From Kamptonema formosum PCC 10802 (GTDB lineage Bacteria > Cyanobacteriota > Cyanobacteriia > Cyanobacteriales > Oscillatoriaceae), in the NCBI RefSeq assembly GCF_000332335.1, contig NZ_KB235948.1, positions 976,497 through 1,040,496 on the forward strand: 64,000 nucleotides of DNA, in the 5' to 3' direction. This document shows, piece after piece, positions 9,360-22,125 of this stretch. A model generated the notes under the pieces. The model saw only the letters and a program-made list of their open reading frames with translations. It was not told the DNA's origin and searched no databases. Numbering within the stretch: the first letter of the stretch is position 1; every line of letters starts with the position of its first letter. The position numbers and the translations under genes are program-made.

Positions 9360-9400
9360 ATGGAGTTCGCGCTCTTCGCTAACCCGTTTCCTGGAGAGGC

Positions 9401-12400
9401 ATGACTAATCAGACTTACACGACACCGTCCTTTACCTTACCAGACCTCGTGGAGATCCAGCGGGCTAGCTTTCGCTGGTTTTTGGAAGAGGGACTGATAG
9501 AAGAGCTCAACAGCTTTTCGCCGATTACCGACTACACCGGCAAGCTGGAGCTGCACTTTCTGGGCAAAGACTACAAGCTCAAGCGCCCCAAATACAGCGT
9601 CGATGAAGCAAAGCGGCGGGACAGCACCTACGCGGTGCAGATGTATGTGCCGACTCGCCTGATCAATAAAGAAGACGGGACAATCAAAGAGCAAGAAGTG
9701 TTCATCGGCGACCTGCCCCTGATGACAGACCGGGGCACGTTTATTATCAACGGTGCCGAGCGAGTCATCGTCAACCAAATCGTGCGCTCTCCGGGAGTTT
9801 ATTACAAGTCGGAAACCGACAAAAACGGACGCCGCACCTACAACGCCAGCCTCATCCCCAACCGGGGCGCGTGGCTGAAGTTTGAAACTGACAAAAACGA
9901 TTTGGTGTGGGTTCGGATTGACAAAACCCGCAAGCTGTCCGCCCAAGTGCTGCTGAAAGCTCTGGGACTTTCGGACAGCGAAATACTGGACGCCCTGCGC
10001 CACCCGGAATACTTCCAGAAAACGATTGAAAAAGAAGGTCAGTTCAGCGAAGAAGAAGCTCTCATGGAGCTTTACCGCAAGCTGCGCCCCGGAGAGCCAC
10101 CAACAGTATCGGGGGGACAGCAGCTGCTCGACTCCCGCTTCTTTGACCCCAAACGCTACGACCTCGGTCGCGTGGGCCGGTACAAGCTCAACAAGAAGTT
10201 GCGGCTCAATGTCCCGGATACATTGCGGGTGCTCACGCCGCAAGATATTTTGGCGGCAGTGGATTACCTGATTAACTTGGAGTTCGATATCGGCAACACG
10301 GACGATATTGACCACCTGGGCAACCGGCGCGTGCGCTCGGTTGGGGAGCTGCTGCAAAACCAAGTGCGCGTCGGGCTGAACCGGCTCGAGCGGATTATCC
10401 GGGAGCGGATGACGGTTTCGGATTCGGAAACTCTGACACCGGCTTCGCTGGTTAACCCGAAACCTCTGGTGGCGGCGATTAAAGAGTTTTTTGGCTCGTC
10501 GCAGCTGTCCCAGTTTATGGACCAGACTAACCCTCTGGCAGAACTGACCCACAAGCGCCGGCTCTCCGCTCTCGGACCGGGCGGGCTGACGCGGGAGCGG
10601 GCCGGCTTTGCCGTGCGGGACATCCACCCCTCCCACTACGGGCGGGTGTGTCCGATTGAAACGCCGGAAGGGCCCAATGCGGGGTTGATCGGCTCTCTGG
10701 CAACTCACGCCCGGGTGAACGCCTATGGGTTTATTGAGACGCCTTTCTATCCGGTAGAAAAGGGGCGGGTGCTGCGGGACCGCCCGGCGGTGTTCATGAC
10801 GGCAGATGAGGAGGATGACCTGCGGGTGGCTCCGGGGGACATCTCGATGGATGAAAATTGGAAGATTCTGGGGGACACCGTGCCGGTGCGCTACCGCCAG
10901 GAGTTCACCACTACGACGCCGGATCAGGTGGACTATGTGGCGATTTCGCCGGTGCAAATTATCTCGGTGGCTACTTCTCTGATTCCGTTTTTGGAGCATG
11001 ATGACGCCAACCGGGCCCTGATGGGGTCAAACATGCAGCGGCAAGCTGTGCCCCTGCTGAAGCCAGAACGCCCCCTGGTGGGCACCGGACTGGAAGCGCA
11101 AGCGGCGCGGGACTCCGGGATGGTGATCGTGTCGCGCACTGACGGGGAAGTGGTCTACGTCGATGCGGAGCGGATTCGCGTCCGTCCTGCCGTCCCGCCA
11201 AGCTCTGGGCCAGAGGGCAGGCCGCAGCCCGGAGAGCCCGGAGGGCCGCCTGCGCCCCAAGATATTGAGTACGAGCTGCAGAAGTACCAGCGCTCCAATC
11301 AGGATACCTGCTTGAACCAGCGCCCTCTGGTGTCGGAAGGGGATGATGTGGTTGCCGGTCAGGTGCTGGCAGATGGCTCGGCAACGGAAGGGGGCGAGAT
11401 CGCTCTCGGTCAGAATATCCTGGTGGCCTACATGCCCTGGGAGGGCTACAACTATGAGGACGCCATCCTGATCAATGAGCGCCTGGTCTATGATGACGTG
11501 TACACGTCGATTCACATTGAAAAGTACGAGATTGAGGCGCGGCAAACCAAGCTCGGCCCTGAGGAAATTACCCGGGAAATTCCCAATGTGGGTGAAGACG
11601 CTCTGCGCCAGCTGGATGAAAGCGGTATCATCCGGATTGGGGCTTGGGTGGAGTCGGGCGATATCTTGGTGGGCAAGGTGACTCCTAAGGGGGAATCTGA
11701 CCAGCCGCCGGAAGAGAAGCTGCTGCGGGCCATTTTCGGGGAGAAGGCGCGGGACGTGCGCGACAACTCTTTGCGAGTGCCGAACGGGGAGAAGGGGCGC
11801 GTCGTGGACGTGCGCGTGTTCACCCGCGAGCAGGGCGATGAGCTGCCGCCGGGCGCGAATATGGTGGTGCGCGTCTATGTGGCCCAGAAGCGGAAGATTC
11901 AGGTGGGCGACAAGATGGCGGGCCGGCACGGGAATAAGGGTATTATTTCCCGGATTCTGCCTCAGGAGGATATGCCTTTCCTTCCGGACGGGACGCCGGT
12001 GGATATCGTTCTCAATCCGCTGGGGGTGCCGTCACGGATGAATGTCGGCCAGATTTTTGAGTGCCTTCTGGGCTGGGCGGCGAAGAATATGGACGTCCGG
12101 TTCAAGATCACGCCTTTTGATGAAATGCACGGGGCTGAGAAGTCTCGGGAAACGGTGCATTTCAAGCTGCACCAAGCGGCGGAGAAAACTGGCAAGCACT
12201 GGCTGTTTGACCCGGAAAATGCCGGGAAAACTCTGGTTTATGACGGGCGGACCGGCGAAGCTTTTGACCGGCCCGTTACGGTGGGGAAAGCCTATATGCT
12301 GAAGCTGGTTCACTTGGTGGACGACAAGATCCACGCTCGCTCGACCGGCCCGTACTCTCTGGTGACGCAGCAGCCTTTGGGCGGCAAGGCGCAACAGGGT

Positions 12401-12760
12401 GGCCAGCGTTTCGGGGAGATGGAAGTGTGGGCCCTGGAGGCGTTTGGCGCGGCGTACACGCTGCAAGAACTGCTGACGGTTAAGTCGGACGACATGCAGG
12501 GGCGCAATGAGGCCCTGAATGCGATTGTGAAAGGCAAGACGATTCCCCGTCCGGGAACGCCGGAGTCTTTCAAGGTGCTGATGCGCGAGTTGCAGTCCCT
12601 GTGCTTGGATATTGCGGTTCACAAGGTGGAAACTAAGGAGGACGGCACGAGTCGCGATGTGGAGGTCGATTTGATGGCTGATGTGTCCACTCGCCGGGCT
12701 CCTTCGCGGCCCACTTATGAGTCGCTTTCTCGGGAGGGGTTTGACGATGGCGACGAATAG
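9401..12760 (+). CDS. rpoB: DNA-directed RNA polymerase subunit beta
   Basis: The 1119-residue product is the beta subunit of RNA polymerase. Recognisable blocks in order are [19 protein letters not shown], the rifampicin-pocket region around [67 protein letters not shown], and the C-terminal [27 protein letters not shown] clamp segment (shown here in parts). The start is supported by GGAGAGG directly upstream. Residues about 594-620 contain a Pro/Gly-rich stretch ([19 protein letters not shown]) that I do not expect in the family. The gene is first in the rpo operon, but the normal short gap to rpoC1 has been widened to about 1.2 kb by an HNH gene. Confidence 0.98.
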   Translation: MTNQTYTTPSFTLPDLVEIQRASFRWFLEEGLIEELNSFSPITDYTGKLELHFLGKDYKLKRPKYSVDEAKRRDSTYAVQMYVPTRLINKEDGTIKEQEVFIGDLPLMTDRGTFIINGAERVIVNQIVRSPGVYYKSETDKNGRRTYNASLIPNRGAWLKFETDKNDLVWVRIDKTRKLSAQVLLKALGLSDSEILDALRHPEYFQKTIEKEGQFSEEEALMELYRKLRPGEPPTVSGGQQLLDSRFFDPKRYDLGRVGRYKLNKKLRLNVPDTLRVLTPQDILAAVDYLINLEFDIGNTDDIDHLGNRRVRSVGELLQNQVRVGLNRLERIIRERMTVSDSETLTPASLVNPKPLVAAIKEFFGSSQLSQFMDQTNPLAELTHKRRLSALGPGGLTRERAGFAVRDIHPSHYGRVCPIETPEGPNAGLIGSLATHARVNAYGFIETPFYPVEKGRVLRDRPAVFMTADEEDDLRVAPGDISMDENWKILGDTVPVRYRQEFTTTTPDQVDYVAISPVQIISVATSLIPFLEHDDANRALMGSNMQRQAVPLLKPERPLVGTGLEAQAARDSGMVIVSRTDGEVVYVDAERIRVRPAVPPSSGPEGRPQPGEPGGPPAPQDIEYELQKYQRSNQDTCLNQRPLVSEGDDVVAGQVLADGSATEGGEIALGQNILVAYMPWEGYNYEDAILINERLVYDDVYTSIHIEKYEIEARQTKLGPEEITREIPNVGEDALRQLDESGIIRIGAWVESGDILVGKVTPKGESDQPPEEKLLRAIFGEKARDVRDNSLRVPNGEKGRVVDVRVFTREQGDELPPGANMVVRVYVAQKRKIQVGDKMAGRHGNKGIISRILPQEDMPFLPDGTPVDIVLNPLGVPSRMNVGQIFECLLGWAAKNMDVRFKITPFDEMHGAEKSRETVHFKLHQAAEKTGKHWLFDPENAGKTLVYDGRTGEAFDRPVTVGKAYMLKLVHLVDDKIHARSTGPYSLVTQQPLGGKAQQGGQRFGEMEVWALEAFGAAYTLQELLTVKSDDMQGRNEALNAIVKGKTIPRPGTPESFKVLMRELQSLCLDIAVHKVETKEDGTSRDVEVDLMADVSTRRAPSRPTYESLSREGFDDGDE

Positions 12761-12785
12761 TTGCGCTTCGGGCCGGTAATGTGGG

Positions 12786-12819
12786 GACGCGACATGTGGC
12801 TTCTGCGACATGTCGCGTC
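12786..12819 (+). terminator. Strong hairpin just after rpoB
   Basis: GACGCGACATGT (12786-12797) and ACATGTCGCGTC (12808-12819) form a perfect 12-bp stem with a 10-base loop. There is no T-run after it, so it may be an attenuator, an RNA-processing site or a repeat rather than a full terminator. It lies 26 bases after the rpoB stop and before the inserted HNH gene. Confidence 0.5.
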
Positions 12820-12923
12820 TCTAGACAGCGGCGGGTAAAAAATGGGATAATGAAGTAATCTCCACGGTGCGCAAACACCGCGAGATCCAAACCAACGTCC
12901 AAACTTAAAGGAAATACGTTGAT

Positions 12924-13907
12924 ATGTCTCTTCATTTTGTCACAGTTGACCCTGGACTGACAGGCGTTTTAAATGATGCCGGTTGTATCATCTGGCAAGG
13001 GCCAAAAAAAGCTGACGGCTACGGCTACACAAAGCTCAACCGGAAAATGGTATCTGTTCACCGGCTGGCTCTGCAAGCTAAATTAGGCCGTCCAATTAAA
13101 CCAGGATATTTCGCGTGCCATACGTGTGATGTGCCCGACTGCATTAACCCGGAACACCTGTGGGAAGGGACTCCTGCAGAAAATATGCAGGATGCCGCTC
13201 GGAAAGGACGGATGTCAAGGAAAAAGGGCGGGCGAAAGCCGGTGTCTAAAAGTGTAAAAGCAGCAGATCCTGCTAACTTAGTCGTTGTCCCTCCAGGATT
13301 AAAAGGGGTATTAACTGAATCTGGCTGTATCTTGTGGCAAGGTGGCAAAGGACCGAATGGCTATGGCAGCGGAAGCATCAACGGCAAACGAGTATTAGTT
13401 CATCGAGCCTCTCTCGAAGCTAAATTAGGCCGTCCCATCAAACCCGGTTATTGCGCTTGCCACGCTTGCGATGTCCGGCTCTGCATTAATCCAGAGCATC
13501 TCTGGGAAGGCACTCAGAAAGAAAATCTCAAAGATGCGGCTCAAAAGAAACGGATGAAAGTCTTTGAGCCGGGAAACCTTCCGGGAAATCACAAGCTGAC
13601 CGCAGAGGAAGTAGAAGAAATTCGGATAAAGCTGCAAAACGGGCACAAACGCCTGCATTTGGCCAAGGAATATGGCGTGTCTCGTGCGGCCATTCACCGG
13701 ATTGAGTATTATATTGGTTGGAAAGGAGGTGGTGTTCCTGAAAATGTAGTAAAATCTAATCACTGCACCAAAAAAAAGCTGACAGACAAACAAGTTGAGG
13801 AAATTAAGATGAGGCTGGCAGCTGGAGAGACAAGGACTCATTTAGCAGAGGAGTATGGAGTTTCCCGGCGGTCGATTTACAACATTGAGCATGGCTTAGG
13901 TAAGTAG
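12924..13907 (+). CDS. Free-standing HNH endonuclease with two HNH and two HTH modules
   Basis: The 327-residue product is built from internal duplications. Residues about 1-95 and 115-205 are two HNH_3-type modules, each with VHR, CH(T/A)CDV, LCINPEHLWEGT-like and an NxxDAA(R/Q)K helix. Two helix-turn-helix-like repeats follow (HLAKEYGVSRAAIHRIE and HLAEEYGVSRRSIYNIE). HNH plus DNA-binding repeats is the architecture of phage and homing endonucleases. It lies between rpoB and rpoC1, same strand, 163 bases after rpoB and 49 before rpoC1, a place normally without a gene. Homing into the operon is inference. An AAGGAAA stretch upstream of the ATG is the likely ribosome site. Confidence 0.85.
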   Translation: MSLHFVTVDPGLTGVLNDAGCIIWQGPKKADGYGYTKLNRKMVSVHRLALQAKLGRPIKPGYFACHTCDVPDCINPEHLWEGTPAENMQDAARKGRMSRKKGGRKPVSKSVKAADPANLVVVPPGLKGVLTESGCILWQGGKGPNGYGSGSINGKRVLVHRASLEAKLGRPIKPGYCACHACDVRLCINPEHLWEGTQKENLKDAAQKKRMKVFEPGNLPGNHKLTAEEVEEIRIKLQNGHKRLHLAKEYGVSRAAIHRIEYYIGWKGGGVPENVVKSNHCTKKKLTDKQVEEIKMRLAAGETRTHLAEEYGVSRRSIYNIEHGLGK

Positions 13908-13911
13908 GTAG

Positions 13912-15065
<1,154 letters not shown>

Positions 15066-16714
15066 ATAAACGTGTTCGCCATCGTGGTATTGTTTGCGAA
15101 CGATGCGGAGTGGAGGTGACAGAATCGCGAGTGCGCCGGCATCGCATGGGATACATTAAACTTGCTGCGCCGGTGGCTCATGTGTGGTATCTCAAAGGCA
15201 TTCCCAGCTATATGGCAATCCTCCTGGATATGCCGCTGCGGGATGTGGAGCAAATTGTCTATTTCAACGCTTATGTGGTTCTGGCCCCTGGGAACCACGA
15301 AAGCCTGCAGTACAAACAGCTGCTGACTGAAGATCAGTGGATGGAAATTGAGGATCAGATATATAGCGAAGATTCTGAGCTGCAAGGCATCGAGGTGGGG
15401 ATTGGCGCGGAAGCGCTGCAGCGCCTGCTGCAAGATATCGACCTCGAAGGAGAAGCGGAATCTCTGCGGGAGGAAATTGCCAATGCCAAAGGGCAGAAGC
15501 GGGCCAAGCTCATTAAGCGCCTGCGGGTGATTGACAACTTCATCGCCACCGGCTCCCAACCGGACTGGATGGTGCTGTCGGTGATTCCGGTGATTCCGCC
15601 GGACTTGCGCCCGATGGTGCAGCTGGATGGCGGTCGCTTCGCCACCTCGGACCTCAACGACCTCTACCGGCGGGTGATTAACCGCAACAATCGCTTAGCG
15701 CGCTTGCAGGAAATCTTGGCCCCCGAGATTATCATCCGCAACGAAAAGCGGATGCTGCAAGAAGCGGTGGACGCCCTGATTGATAACGGTCGCCGGGGAC
15801 GGACAGTGGTGGGTGCCAACAACCGGCCTCTCAAGTCGCTGTCCGATATTATTGAGGGCAAGCAAGGCCGGTTCCGCCAAAATCTCTTGGGCAAACGGGT
15901 GGATTACTCCGGGCGTTCCGTGATTGTGGTGGGGCCGAACCTGAAAATCCACCAGTGCGGCTTGCCACGGGAAATGGCGATTGAGCTGTTCCAACCGTTT
16001 GTGATTCACCGGCTGATTCGCCAGGGGCTGGTTAATAACATTAAGGCAGCGAAAAAGCTGATTCAGCGAAACGATCCGAGCGTGTGGGACGTATTAGAAG
16101 AAGTGATTGAAGGGCACCCGGTTATGCTCAACCGGGCACCGACACTTCACCGATTGGGAATTCAAGCTTTTGAACCCATTTTGGTAGACGGTCGCGCTAT
16201 TCAATTGCATCCGTTAGTATGTCCAGCTTTTAACGCTGATTTTGATGGCGACCAAATGGCCGTCCACGTTCCTCTGTCGTTAGAATCGCAAGCTGAAGCG
16301 CGTTTGCTGATGCTAGCTTCTAACAATATTATGTCGCCGGCAACGGGGCGTCCGATTGTAACTCCCTCTCAAGATATGGTGCTGGGATGTTACTATTTGA
16401 CGGCTGAAAGTCCGCAAAAACCAGAAAGTGTCCTGCGCTATTTTGCCAACCTCAATGATGCGATTCTCGCATACGAGCAGAAGCAAATCGACCTGCACGC
16501 CTACATCTGGGTGCGGTTTGACGGCATGGTGGAAACGGACGCTCCCGATAATGAACCCCAACAAGTGGAGCAGTATTCGGACGGCACCGTGAGGAAACTC
16601 TATAAGTTCCGCCAAGTTCGGGAAGATTCTGCAGGAAATCGGATTTCCCAGTACATCCGGACTACAGTCGGTCGCATCATCTTCAATAAAACCATTGAAG
16701 AGGCCCTGAAATAA
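15066..16714 (+). CDS. rpoC1: RNA polymerase subunit gamma (beta' N-part), exon 2
   Basis: This exon supplies the rest of RpoC1, from [20 protein letters not shown] (second zinc Cys pair) to the C-terminus [13 protein letters not shown]. The active-site magnesium loop [15 protein letters not shown] is intact, as are the [18 protein letters not shown] and [14 protein letters not shown] segments. A conventional gene call would start at an internal ATG-like codon near 15110 and miss the zinc site. In cyanobacteria the RpoC1 and RpoC2 products together replace bacterial beta'. Three tandem GC-rich hairpins and an antisense HNH gene separate it from rpoC2. Confidence 0.95.
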
Positions 16715-16720
16715 AAAGTA

Positions 16721-16810
16721 GGGTGCGCGCCGGCGCACCCCACTTAAAAAAGGCCGGCCCTCTTGCCGGCCCTACCTTCTGTCAAAAAGGGGCGGGCGAT
16801 ACGCCCGCCC
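16721..16810. terminator. Three tandem GC-rich hairpins after rpoC1
   Basis: Palindromes at 16721-16740 (GGGTGCGC/GCGCACCC), 16752-16771 (GGCCGG/CCGGCC) and 16790-16810 (GGGCGGGCG/CGCCCGCCC) follow one another between rpoC1 and the convergent HNH gene. They could slow or end transcription from either side. They may also be repeat elements that came in with the HNH gene. Confidence 0.55.
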
Positions 16811-16868
16811 GGCGCTCACTCAAAAGGGGCAGAGGAGACGCCAGCCCTTCTCTCACTCAAAGGAGTTA

Positions 16869-17666
16869 TCAGAAAAGTGGGAGCTGGCGATAGTCAACTT
16901 TAGACTTTCCCAGAATGCCCACTATCTTCTTCCATCGTTTTTCCTGATAGAACACTTTCTGGCGATACCACGCCAGAGGGTCAGAGTCATTCTTAGAAGA
17001 ATTGCAACTGCCGCAGGCGGGGACTATGTTTCCCAGACAGTGCGGCCCACCACACGCAACCGGCAAAAAATGGTCTTGTGTCAGTTTTTCTGGCCGGCAG
17101 CCACAATAGGCGCAAACATTGCCGAAATCTCGGCATCGCTGCTCGAACTCCGCATCGGTAAACGGAACAAAGTGGATTTTCTCCAATTGCGCCCGATTCT
17201 TGGCAGCGTACTTGTTGGCAGCCTGCCGCTTAACCTGTTTGCGGCGCTCCGTAGCACTGGATTCCCGGTGGCGTTGCAATATCTTCTCTCTGTTCTTGCG
17301 ATAATAAACCGGGTCATTTTTCTGATTGCGCTCTTGGCAGCATTTCACACACATGTCACTTTGGGTGTAGCGCCGGCTCTTCCCCTGACCGGCATCATGT
17401 CCATTAACGCACAGCGTGCCGAGGTAAAATTTTTCACCGGCAGCCTTCGCTTGTCGTCTGGCTTCGCCGCCCTCGGTTCTGGAATAATAAGTCCGGGCTT
17501 GCTGGGCTTGGTGCACTTGTGCTCGGCTGCGCATCACGGCGCACTCGACACAAACTTGGTTCTTTTTGTAGCGCTGGCTCAGCCCCGTCCCTTGGAAGTC
17601 GTGGCCCCGCTTGCAGAGAAGCCCCAAAAAATACTTAGTGTCATCTAAAAGTGCTATCATGGTCAA
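16869..17666 (-). CDS. HNH endonuclease, antisense between rpoC1 and rpoC2
   Basis: The 265-residue product has a C-terminal HNH nuclease: CAYCG, then QDHFLPVACGG, then NIVPACGSCNSSKND, giving two zinc CxxC pairs and the HNH His and Asn positions. The N-terminal part has two further CxxC knuckles (CKRGHDF...CVEC and CVNGHDA...CVKC) that look like a duplicated zinc-binding, possibly DNA-binding, module, followed by a basic helical linker. It is unrelated in sequence to the HNH gene at 12924 and lies on the opposite strand to the operon. The location, between two essential co-transcribed genes, suggests a mobile homing-type gene; that is inference. Confidence 0.88.
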   Translation of the reverse strand: MTMIALLDDTKYFLGLLCKRGHDFQGTGLSQRYKKNQVCVECAVMRSRAQVHQAQQARTYYSRTEGGEARRQAKAAGEKFYLGTLCVNGHDAGQGKSRRYTQSDMCVKCCQERNQKNDPVYYRKNREKILQRHRESSATERRKQVKRQAANKYAAKNRAQLEKIHFVPFTDAEFEQRCRDFGNVCAYCGCRPEKLTQDHFLPVACGGPHCLGNIVPACGSCNSSKNDSDPLAWYRQKVFYQEKRWKKIVGILGKSKVDYRQLPLF

Positions 17667-17799
17667 GCGTCCTTAAATTGAGATAAACGTCGTAAAACGC
17701 TTAGGAGGTGCGGAGTATATTAACAATTTTAATGGCTACAGGAGTCCCAGCAGGCAGTAGGGATTAGAAAATAGGGTAAGCAAAGGAGCAGGAACACAG

Positions 17800-20700
17800 A
17801 TGGCAGAGCAAAAGATGATTTTCCGCAACCGGATCATCGATAAAGGCCAGCTGAAAAAGCTGATCGCCTGGGCTTTCACAAAATACGGCACAGCCCGGAC
17901 AGCCCAAATAGCAGACTACCTGAAGGATTTGGGCTTCCGCTACGCCACGAGAGCCGGTGTGTCCATCTCGGTGGACGACCTGAAAGTGCCGCCCAGCAAG
18001 CGGCAGCTGCTGGAAAAAGCAGAGGCGGAAATCCGCAACACGGAAAACCGCTACATCCGAGGAGAAATCACGGAAGTGGAGCGGTTCCAAAAAGTGATCG
18101 ACACCTGGAACAGCACCAGCGAAGACCTCAAAGATGAAGTAGTGCGCCACTTCAAAGAAACAGACGTATTAAACTCCGTCTACATGATGGCCTTCAGCGG
18201 CGCTCGCGGGAACATCTCTCAAGTGCGGCAGCTGGTGGGGATGCGCGGACTGATGGCTGACCCGCAAGGAGAAATTATCGACCTGCCGATCAAAACCAAC
18301 TTCCGGGAAGGGCTGACGGTCACGGAATACATCATCTCCTCCTACGGCGCTCGCAAAGGATTGGTGGACACCGCCTTGCGGACAGCAGACTCCGGCTACC
18401 TGACCCGCCGGCTGGTGGACGTGTCCCAGGACGTAATCGTGCGGGAAACAGACTGCGGCACCCAGCGGGGCATCCCCATGCGCAGCATGACCGACGGCGA
18501 CCGCGTATTGATCCCCCTGAAAGATCGCTTGCTGGGCCGGGTTTTGGCACGGCCAGCTCGCCACCCAGTTACCGGCGAGCTGGTGGCGGATCGCAACGAA
18601 GCTATATCCTTAGAACTAGCCAGTGAAATAGGTAGCGCCGGCATTCCAGAAGTCATGGTGCGCTCGCCCCTGACTTGCGAAGCCAGCCGGTCGGTTTGCC
18701 AATACTGCTATGGCTGGAGTTTGGCCCACGCCAAGCTGGTAGATATGGGCGAAGCCGTGGGCATCATCGCCGCCCAGTCCATTGGCGAGCCGGGAACCCA
18801 GCTGACCATGCGCACCTTCCACACCGGCGGCGTGTTCACCGGCGAGGTGGCGCGACAATTGCCGGCTGAAATAGAAGGCACGGTGCAGTTCGAGACAGGA
18901 CTGCGGACTCGCCCGTTCCGCACCCGTCACGGGGAAGACGCCTCGATCGCAGAAAGCAATGCCAACTTGCAGGTGGTTCAGACCGGGGACGGCGGGAGGG
19001 CCCGCAAGACAGTGGCCATTACCCAAGGCTCCATCCTCTACGTTCAGGACGGCCAAAAAGTTCAAGCCGGCCAAATCTTAGCAGAAGTGCCGATTGCGGG
19101 ACGGGCCACCCGCAAAAGTACGGAAAAAGCCACCAAAGACGTGGCCACCGACCAAGCGGGTGAGGTGCTATTTGCTGACGTAGTGCCGGAAGAAAAGACA
19201 GACCGGCAGGGGAACACTACCCGCATCGCCCAGCGGGGTGGCTTGATTTGGATTCTGTCTGGGGAAGTGTACAACTTGCCCCCCGGTGCGGAGCCCACTG
19301 TCAAAAATGGCGACCGCGTAGAACCGGGCAGCGTTCTGGCAGAAACCAAGCTGGTCTCCGAACACGGAGGCGTGGTTCGGCTGCCCAAGGAGCCGGTGGC
19401 GCATGAGGACGCTGCTGGTGAGGAGTCGGAACCGGCTTCTTCGGCACCGCTCTCGCAGGGGGCTCCTGAACTGCCCCGGGAAGTGGAAATTATCACCGCC
19501 TCGGTGCAGCTGACTGAAGCTCGCGTCCGCGCTGAAAGTTTCCAAGGTCGCGACCACTACGTGATTGAAACTAGCAACGGCCAGCAATTTTCCTTGAAAG
19601 CCACTCCGGGCACCAAGGTGCAAAACAATCAAGTGGTGGCGGAGTTGATGGACGGGCGCTATCGCACCCAGACCGGCGGGATTATCAAGTATGCCGGTGT
19701 GGAAGTGGCCAAGCGGGGTAAAGCCAAGCAGGGCTACGAGGTGATAAAAGGCGGCACCCTGCTGTGGATTCCGGAAGAGTGCCACGAGGTCAACAAGGAC
19801 ATCTCCTTGCTGCTCGTCGAAGACGGGCAGTATGTAGAAGCCGGCATGGAAGTGGTCAAGGACATCTTCTGCCAGAACAATGGCGTGGTGGAAGTGACCC
19901 AGAAAAATGAAATCCTGCGGGAAATGGTGATCAAGCCGGGCGACCTGTATATGGTGGATGACCCGGATGAGGTGATGGCTAAAGACGGCACCCTGGCTCA
20001 GCCGGGCAGCGAAGTCATCTCTGGCTTGGTGGTGCAGGAGCTGCGCTACATTGAGTACGTAGAAACTCCCGAAGGGCCGGCTCTGCTGCTGCGTCCGGTT
20101 ATCGAGTTTGCCGTTCCCGACGAGCCGCCGGTGCCCTCCCAAACCTCGCGCGGCGATACGGAAGGCGCGGCGATCGAGCTGCGCGCTGTTCAGCGCTTGC
20201 CGTATAAGGACGGCGAGCGGGTGAAGTCGGTTGAGGGCCTGGAGCTGGTGCGGACTCAGCTGGTGCTGGAAATCGGCAAGGACGCGCCCCAACTGGCAGC
20301 AGATATCGAACTGGTGCCGGACCCGAACGACCAGGAAGTGATGCGCCTGCAGCTGGTGATTCTGGAATCTTTGGTGATTCGCCGGGATACGGCAGCGGAC
20401 GCCCTGCAAGGCAGCACTCACACCCGGCTTATGGTGCGCGACGGTCAGGTGATTCAGCCTGGGGCAGTGGTGGCCCGAACCGAAATTCAGTGCAAGGATG
20501 CCGGTGAGGTGCGCGGCATTCGCTCCGGAGGGGAGGCGATTCGCCGGATTCTTCTGGTGCGCGACGCTGATCGGGTGAGTGTCAGCACCGGCACCCACAA
20601 GCCGGCCCTCAAAAGGGGCGACCTGCTGGTCGGCGGTAAGGATGAAGTGGCACCGGGCGTCCCTGTGCCAGAATCCGGCCAGGTGGTGTCGATTACGGCT

Positions 20701-21948
20701 CAGAGGCCACCGGCAAGGGAAGCTCTGCCGGGAAGCGCTTCAGGCGAAGCGAGCGCGCCGGCGGCTGAGGGGGAAGACATCTACACCTTAACCCTGCGCA
20801 TCGCTCGCCCCTACCGGGTGTCTTCCGGTGCCGTGCTGCACGTTGAGGACGGGAGTTTGGTGCAGCGGGGCGACAATTTGGTGCTGCTGGTGTTCGAGCG
20901 GACTAAGACGGGGGACATTATTCAGGGTCTGCCCCGGATTGAGGAACTGCTGGAAGCTCGCAAGCCTAAGGAGGCGTGCGTGCTGGCTCGCACGTCAGGG
21001 ACGGCTCAGGTGGAATACGCCGAAGACGAAAGCGTGGAAATTAAGGTGATTGCCCACGACGGGACGATTGAAGAGTATCCGCTTGGCCCGGGCCAGAACT
21101 TGATCGTCTCTGACGGTCAGGATGTGGAGGCTGCAGAAGCCCTTACGGATGGGCCGGCTAACCCTCACGAGATGTTGGAGATTTTCTTCAATTACTACAT
21201 GGAAACGATGGGGGTTTACGAGGCGTCGATCGAAAGCTTCCAGAAAGTGCAGACTTTCTTGGTCAATGAGGTGCAGTCCGTTTACCAGTCTCAGGGCATT
21301 GACATTTCTGACAAGCACATTGAGGTAATCGTCCGCCAGATGACTTCTAAAGTGCGGGTCGATGACGGCGGGGACACCACTATGCTGCCGGGCGAGCTTG
21401 TGGAGTTGCGCCAGATATCTCAGGTGAATGAGGCTATGTCTATTACTGGAGGCGCTCCCGCCCAGTACACGCCGGTGCTCCTCGGCATTACTAAGGCTAG
21501 CTTGAATACCGATAGCTTTATCTCGGCGGCTAGCTTCCAGGAAACGACTCGCGTCCTGACTGAGGCCGCTATTGAGGGCAAGTCTGACTGGCTTCGCGGT
21601 CTTAAGGAGAACGTTATAATCGGCAGACTTGTGCCTGCTGGTACGGGATATAATGCGTATGAAGACGCTAATGCGGATGGGGATGTGGGGTATGAGGGGG
21701 CTGGCGTCCTCGATGAAGACGAAGAGCTCAAAGAGGTGGTTTACGACGACCGCAACCAGCGCTCTATGAAGGGTAATGGCCTCTTCGACCGCGACAGCGA
21801 AGAAGGCCCCCCTCCCAAGAAGCGACCCAGCAAGACTTTCGACTTGTCCCACACCGATGCCTTCTCTCCCTCTTTGGAAGAGGAGGACATCAGCGAGGAT
21901 GACATTGACGAGGAGGAGGACGAACCTGAAGACGACGATGACTACTAG
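17800..21948 (+). CDS. rpoC2: DNA-directed RNA polymerase subunit beta' (C-part)
   Basis: The 1382-residue product carries the C-terminal part of beta'. The bridge-helix/trigger-loop region is seen in [15 protein letters not shown] and [21 protein letters not shown] (residues about 320-345). A very long insertion follows, to about residue 1030, made of repeated beta-rich SBHM-like units; this is the large SI3 insertion typical of cyanobacteria. The conserved end resumes at [16 protein letters not shown] and [24 protein letters not shown]. The last 60 residues are very acidic ([20 protein letters not shown]). A low-complexity Ala/Gly/Ser stretch lies near residue 980. The ATG has a purine-rich AAAGGAGCAGG upstream. 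Confidence 0.98.
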   Translation: MAEQKMIFRNRIIDKGQLKKLIAWAFTKYGTARTAQIADYLKDLGFRYATRAGVSISVDDLKVPPSKRQLLEKAEAEIRNTENRYIRGEITEVERFQKVIDTWNSTSEDLKDEVVRHFKETDVLNSVYMMAFSGARGNISQVRQLVGMRGLMADPQGEIIDLPIKTNFREGLTVTEYIISSYGARKGLVDTALRTADSGYLTRRLVDVSQDVIVRETDCGTQRGIPMRSMTDGDRVLIPLKDRLLGRVLARPARHPVTGELVADRNEAISLELASEIGSAGIPEVMVRSPLTCEASRSVCQYCYGWSLAHAKLVDMGEAVGIIAAQSIGEPGTQLTMRTFHTGGVFTGEVARQLPAEIEGTVQFETGLRTRPFRTRHGEDASIAESNANLQVVQTGDGGRARKTVAITQGSILYVQDGQKVQAGQILAEVPIAGRATRKSTEKATKDVATDQAGEVLFADVVPEEKTDRQGNTTRIAQRGGLIWILSGEVYNLPPGAEPTVKNGDRVEPGSVLAETKLVSEHGGVVRLPKEPVAHEDAAGEESEPASSAPLSQGAPELPREVEIITASVQLTEARVRAESFQGRDHYVIETSNGQQFSLKATPGTKVQNNQVVAELMDGRYRTQTGGIIKYAGVEVAKRGKAKQGYEVIKGGTLLWIPEECHEVNKDISLLLVEDGQYVEAGMEVVKDIFCQNNGVVEVTQKNEILREMVIKPGDLYMVDDPDEVMAKDGTLAQPGSEVISGLVVQELRYIEYVETPEGPALLLRPVIEFAVPDEPPVPSQTSRGDTEGAAIELRAVQRLPYKDGERVKSVEGLELVRTQLVLEIGKDAPQLAADIELVPDPNDQEVMRLQLVILESLVIRRDTAADALQGSTHTRLMVRDGQVIQPGAVVARTEIQCKDAGEVRGIRSGGEAIRRILLVRDADRVSVSTGTHKPALKRGDLLVGGKDEVAPGVPVPESGQVVSITAQRPPAREALPGSASGEASAPAAEGEDIYTLTLRIARPYRVSSGAVLHVEDGSLVQRGDNLVLLVFERTKTGDIIQGLPRIEELLEARKPKEACVLARTSGTAQVEYAEDESVEIKVIAHDGTIEEYPLGPGQNLIVSDGQDVEAAEALTDGPANPHEMLEIFFNYYMETMGVYEASIESFQKVQTFLVNEVQSVYQSQGIDISDKHIEVIVRQMTSKVRVDDGGDTTMLPGELVELRQISQVNEAMSITGGAPAQYTPVLLGITKASLNTDSFISAASFQETTRVLTEAAIEGKSDWLRGLKENVIIGRLVPAGTGYNAYEDANADGDVGYEGAGVLDEDEELKEVVYDDRNQRSMKGNGLFDRDSEEGPPPKKRPSKTFDLSHTDAFSPSLEEEDISEDDIDEEEDEPEDDDDY

Positions 21949-21957
21949 GTAAGCTGA

Positions 21958-21979
21958 GGGGCGGTTTCATAGCCGCCCC
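21958..21979 (+). terminator. Hairpin after rpoC2
   Basis: GGGGCGG (21958-21964) and CCGCCCC (21973-21979) form a 7-bp stem with an 8-base loop, 9 bases after the rpoC2 stop. No T-run follows. It is the only terminator-like structure at the end of the rpo operon. Confidence 0.45.
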
Positions 21980-22125
21980 CACAGCAATGGACAGCTCGGA
22001 CATTGGGACAGGCAGCCGGCAACTGTCCTGCGAGCTATATCCGCAGGTGGGAGTGCGGCGTGCCGCGCCCGCCAGAACGGCTCCGCCCTCAATGTCTAAT
22101 GTCCCAACCAATGTGGCCAGTGTTC

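Larger units (their letters stand above)
8731..9400 (+). other. tatD-rpoB intergenic region, structured, no gene called
   Basis: These 670 bases hold no ORF I trust; the open frame at 8777-9178 resembles no family and has repeat-like composition. Several possible stem-loops are visible, for example CCGGTTTTGAGC near 8899 against GCTCAACCGG, and GGGCTGCCGG near 8858. It may be a structured leader or an unrecognised small RNA. The last 130 bases carry a possible terminator and the rpoB promoter, listed separately. Confidence 0.5.

Noticed and set aside
9437-10999. 520-residue antisense ORF within rpoB
   Set aside because: Mirror frame of a GC-biased coding gene; no family resemblance. The same holds for the 476-residue frame antisense to rpoC2 at 19168-20598.
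17040-17648. 202-residue plus-strand ORF opposite the HNH gene
   Set aside because: The minus-strand frame has clear HNH motifs; this one is its shadow.
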